Positions 63,868 to 64,000 of a stretch of 64,000 bases of DNA are shown here, piece by piece. Both the position numbers and the translations under genes were made by a program. The notes beneath the pieces were generated by a model. That model worked only from the letters and a program-made list of their open reading frames with translations. It was not told where the DNA came from and did no database searches. The DNA is from Bdellovibrionales bacterium RIFOXYD12_FULL_39_22 (GTDB taxonomy: Bacteria > Bdellovibrionota > Bacteriovoracia > Bacteriovoracales > Bacteriovoracaceae), in assembly GCA_001770205.1 (NCBI GenBank), contig MEQL01000007.1, positions 86,686 through 150,685 of the forward strand, given 5' to 3'. Within the stretch, counting starts at the first letter, position 1, and every line of letters starts with the position of its first letter.

Positions 63868-63908
63868 TATCGTACGGAAGTTGTGCAATAGTTGTTTTAA
63901 GTTCTCTA

Positions 63909-63927
63909 CATAGGTGATCGGTATTTT
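63909..63927 (+). repeat. Dispersed repeat, copy 2 (CATAGGTGATCGGTATTTT)
   Basis: An exact second copy of the 19-base repeat at 48985. It lies 42 bases after the nucleotidyltransferase-like gene and upstream of an AAGGGGAC stretch close to the window end. Confidence 0.7.
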
Positions 63928-64000
63928 CATGTTGCGTATAGGTTATGAGTTGGTCTGAGGAACAAAGCTGTTAAGGGGACATTTTGAGTGCGACAATCAA
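63928..64000. other. End of window, no gene seen
   Basis: Short AT-rich stretch with an AAGGGG motif near 63973. A start (TTG or GTG at about 63983) may open a gene that continues past the edge. This is too short to judge. Confidence 0.3.

Noticed and set aside
1..64000. tRNA, rRNA or CRISPR loci
   Set aside because: No clover-leaf or conserved rRNA segment was recognised in the gaps between genes.

Overview
The window looks like chromosome of a low-GC (about 40% by eye) Gram-negative deltaproteobacterium-like organism, most likely a Bacteriovorax/Halobacteriovorax-type member of the Bdellovibrionota. Pointers are the surface-polysaccharide genes, MotA/MotB stators, a periplasmic alpha-2-macroglobulin with PBP1C, a SWIB protein with a histone-H1-like tail, a fused PutA, and many short secreted proteins of unknown family. 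The assignment is an inference from gene content; no rRNA, tRNA or CRISPR array is visible.

Layout. (1) 1-7.6 kb is a polysaccharide island: two paralogous glycosyltransferases (the first cut by the window edge), a decayed gene remnant, a GT-A-like protein, a GT4 enzyme carrying a perfect 46-bp palindrome, and an ABC flippase. (2) 7.6-9.1 kb holds an AlbA_2-type regulator preceded by short tandem repeats. (3) 9.1-21.3 kb is a second envelope-glycan cluster: two GT4 enzymes, an orphan E1 alpha/beta pair, a cytidylyltransferase-phosphoenolpyruvate mutase fusion, two alkaline-phosphatase-superfamily membrane transferases, a small YIDPG membrane protein, an initiating sugar-phosphate transferase, an aldo/keto reductase and an O-antigen-ligase-like protein. 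I read this as phosphonate or phospho-substituent decoration of a surface glycan or lipid. (4) 21.4-34 kb is metabolic and envelope housekeeping: thiolase, DUF1624 protein, rhodanese, penicillin acylase, GNAT, SWIB protein, PutA, DedA. (5) 34-42.7 kb is an overlapping operon of alpha-2-macroglobulin, PBP1C and an M15 peptidase. (6) 42.7-56.9 kb has an M29 aminopeptidase, glycogen phosphorylase, ProC, a DUF4143 ATPase with an IS630 remnant beside it, an NfuA-like protein, an SF2 helicase, RecO, a GT2 enzyme, an LTA-synthase-like protein, an M14 peptidase, TyrRS and RNase HI. (7) 56.9-58.5 kb has two lipoproteins (an e(P4)-type phosphatase and an FKBP). (8) 58.5-61.2 kb encodes MotA-MotB plus a coupled HEAT-repeat membrane protein. 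(9) 61.3-64 kb has unknown and secreted proteins, including a split nucleotidyltransferase-like gene.

Across most of the window the tetramer GGCC is strikingly common (often more than 10 per kb by hand count, where about 1.6 per kb would be expected at 40% GC). It falls in all reading frames. It is thinner in the left island and at the right edge, which helps mark those ends as compositionally different. Most operons are tight, with ATGA-type overlaps. The best candidate for an undescribed system is the phosphonate-type envelope cluster at 9.1-21.3 kb. Secondary candidates are the MotAB-HEAT unit and the predicted leaderless, palindrome-associated DUF4143 ATPase.
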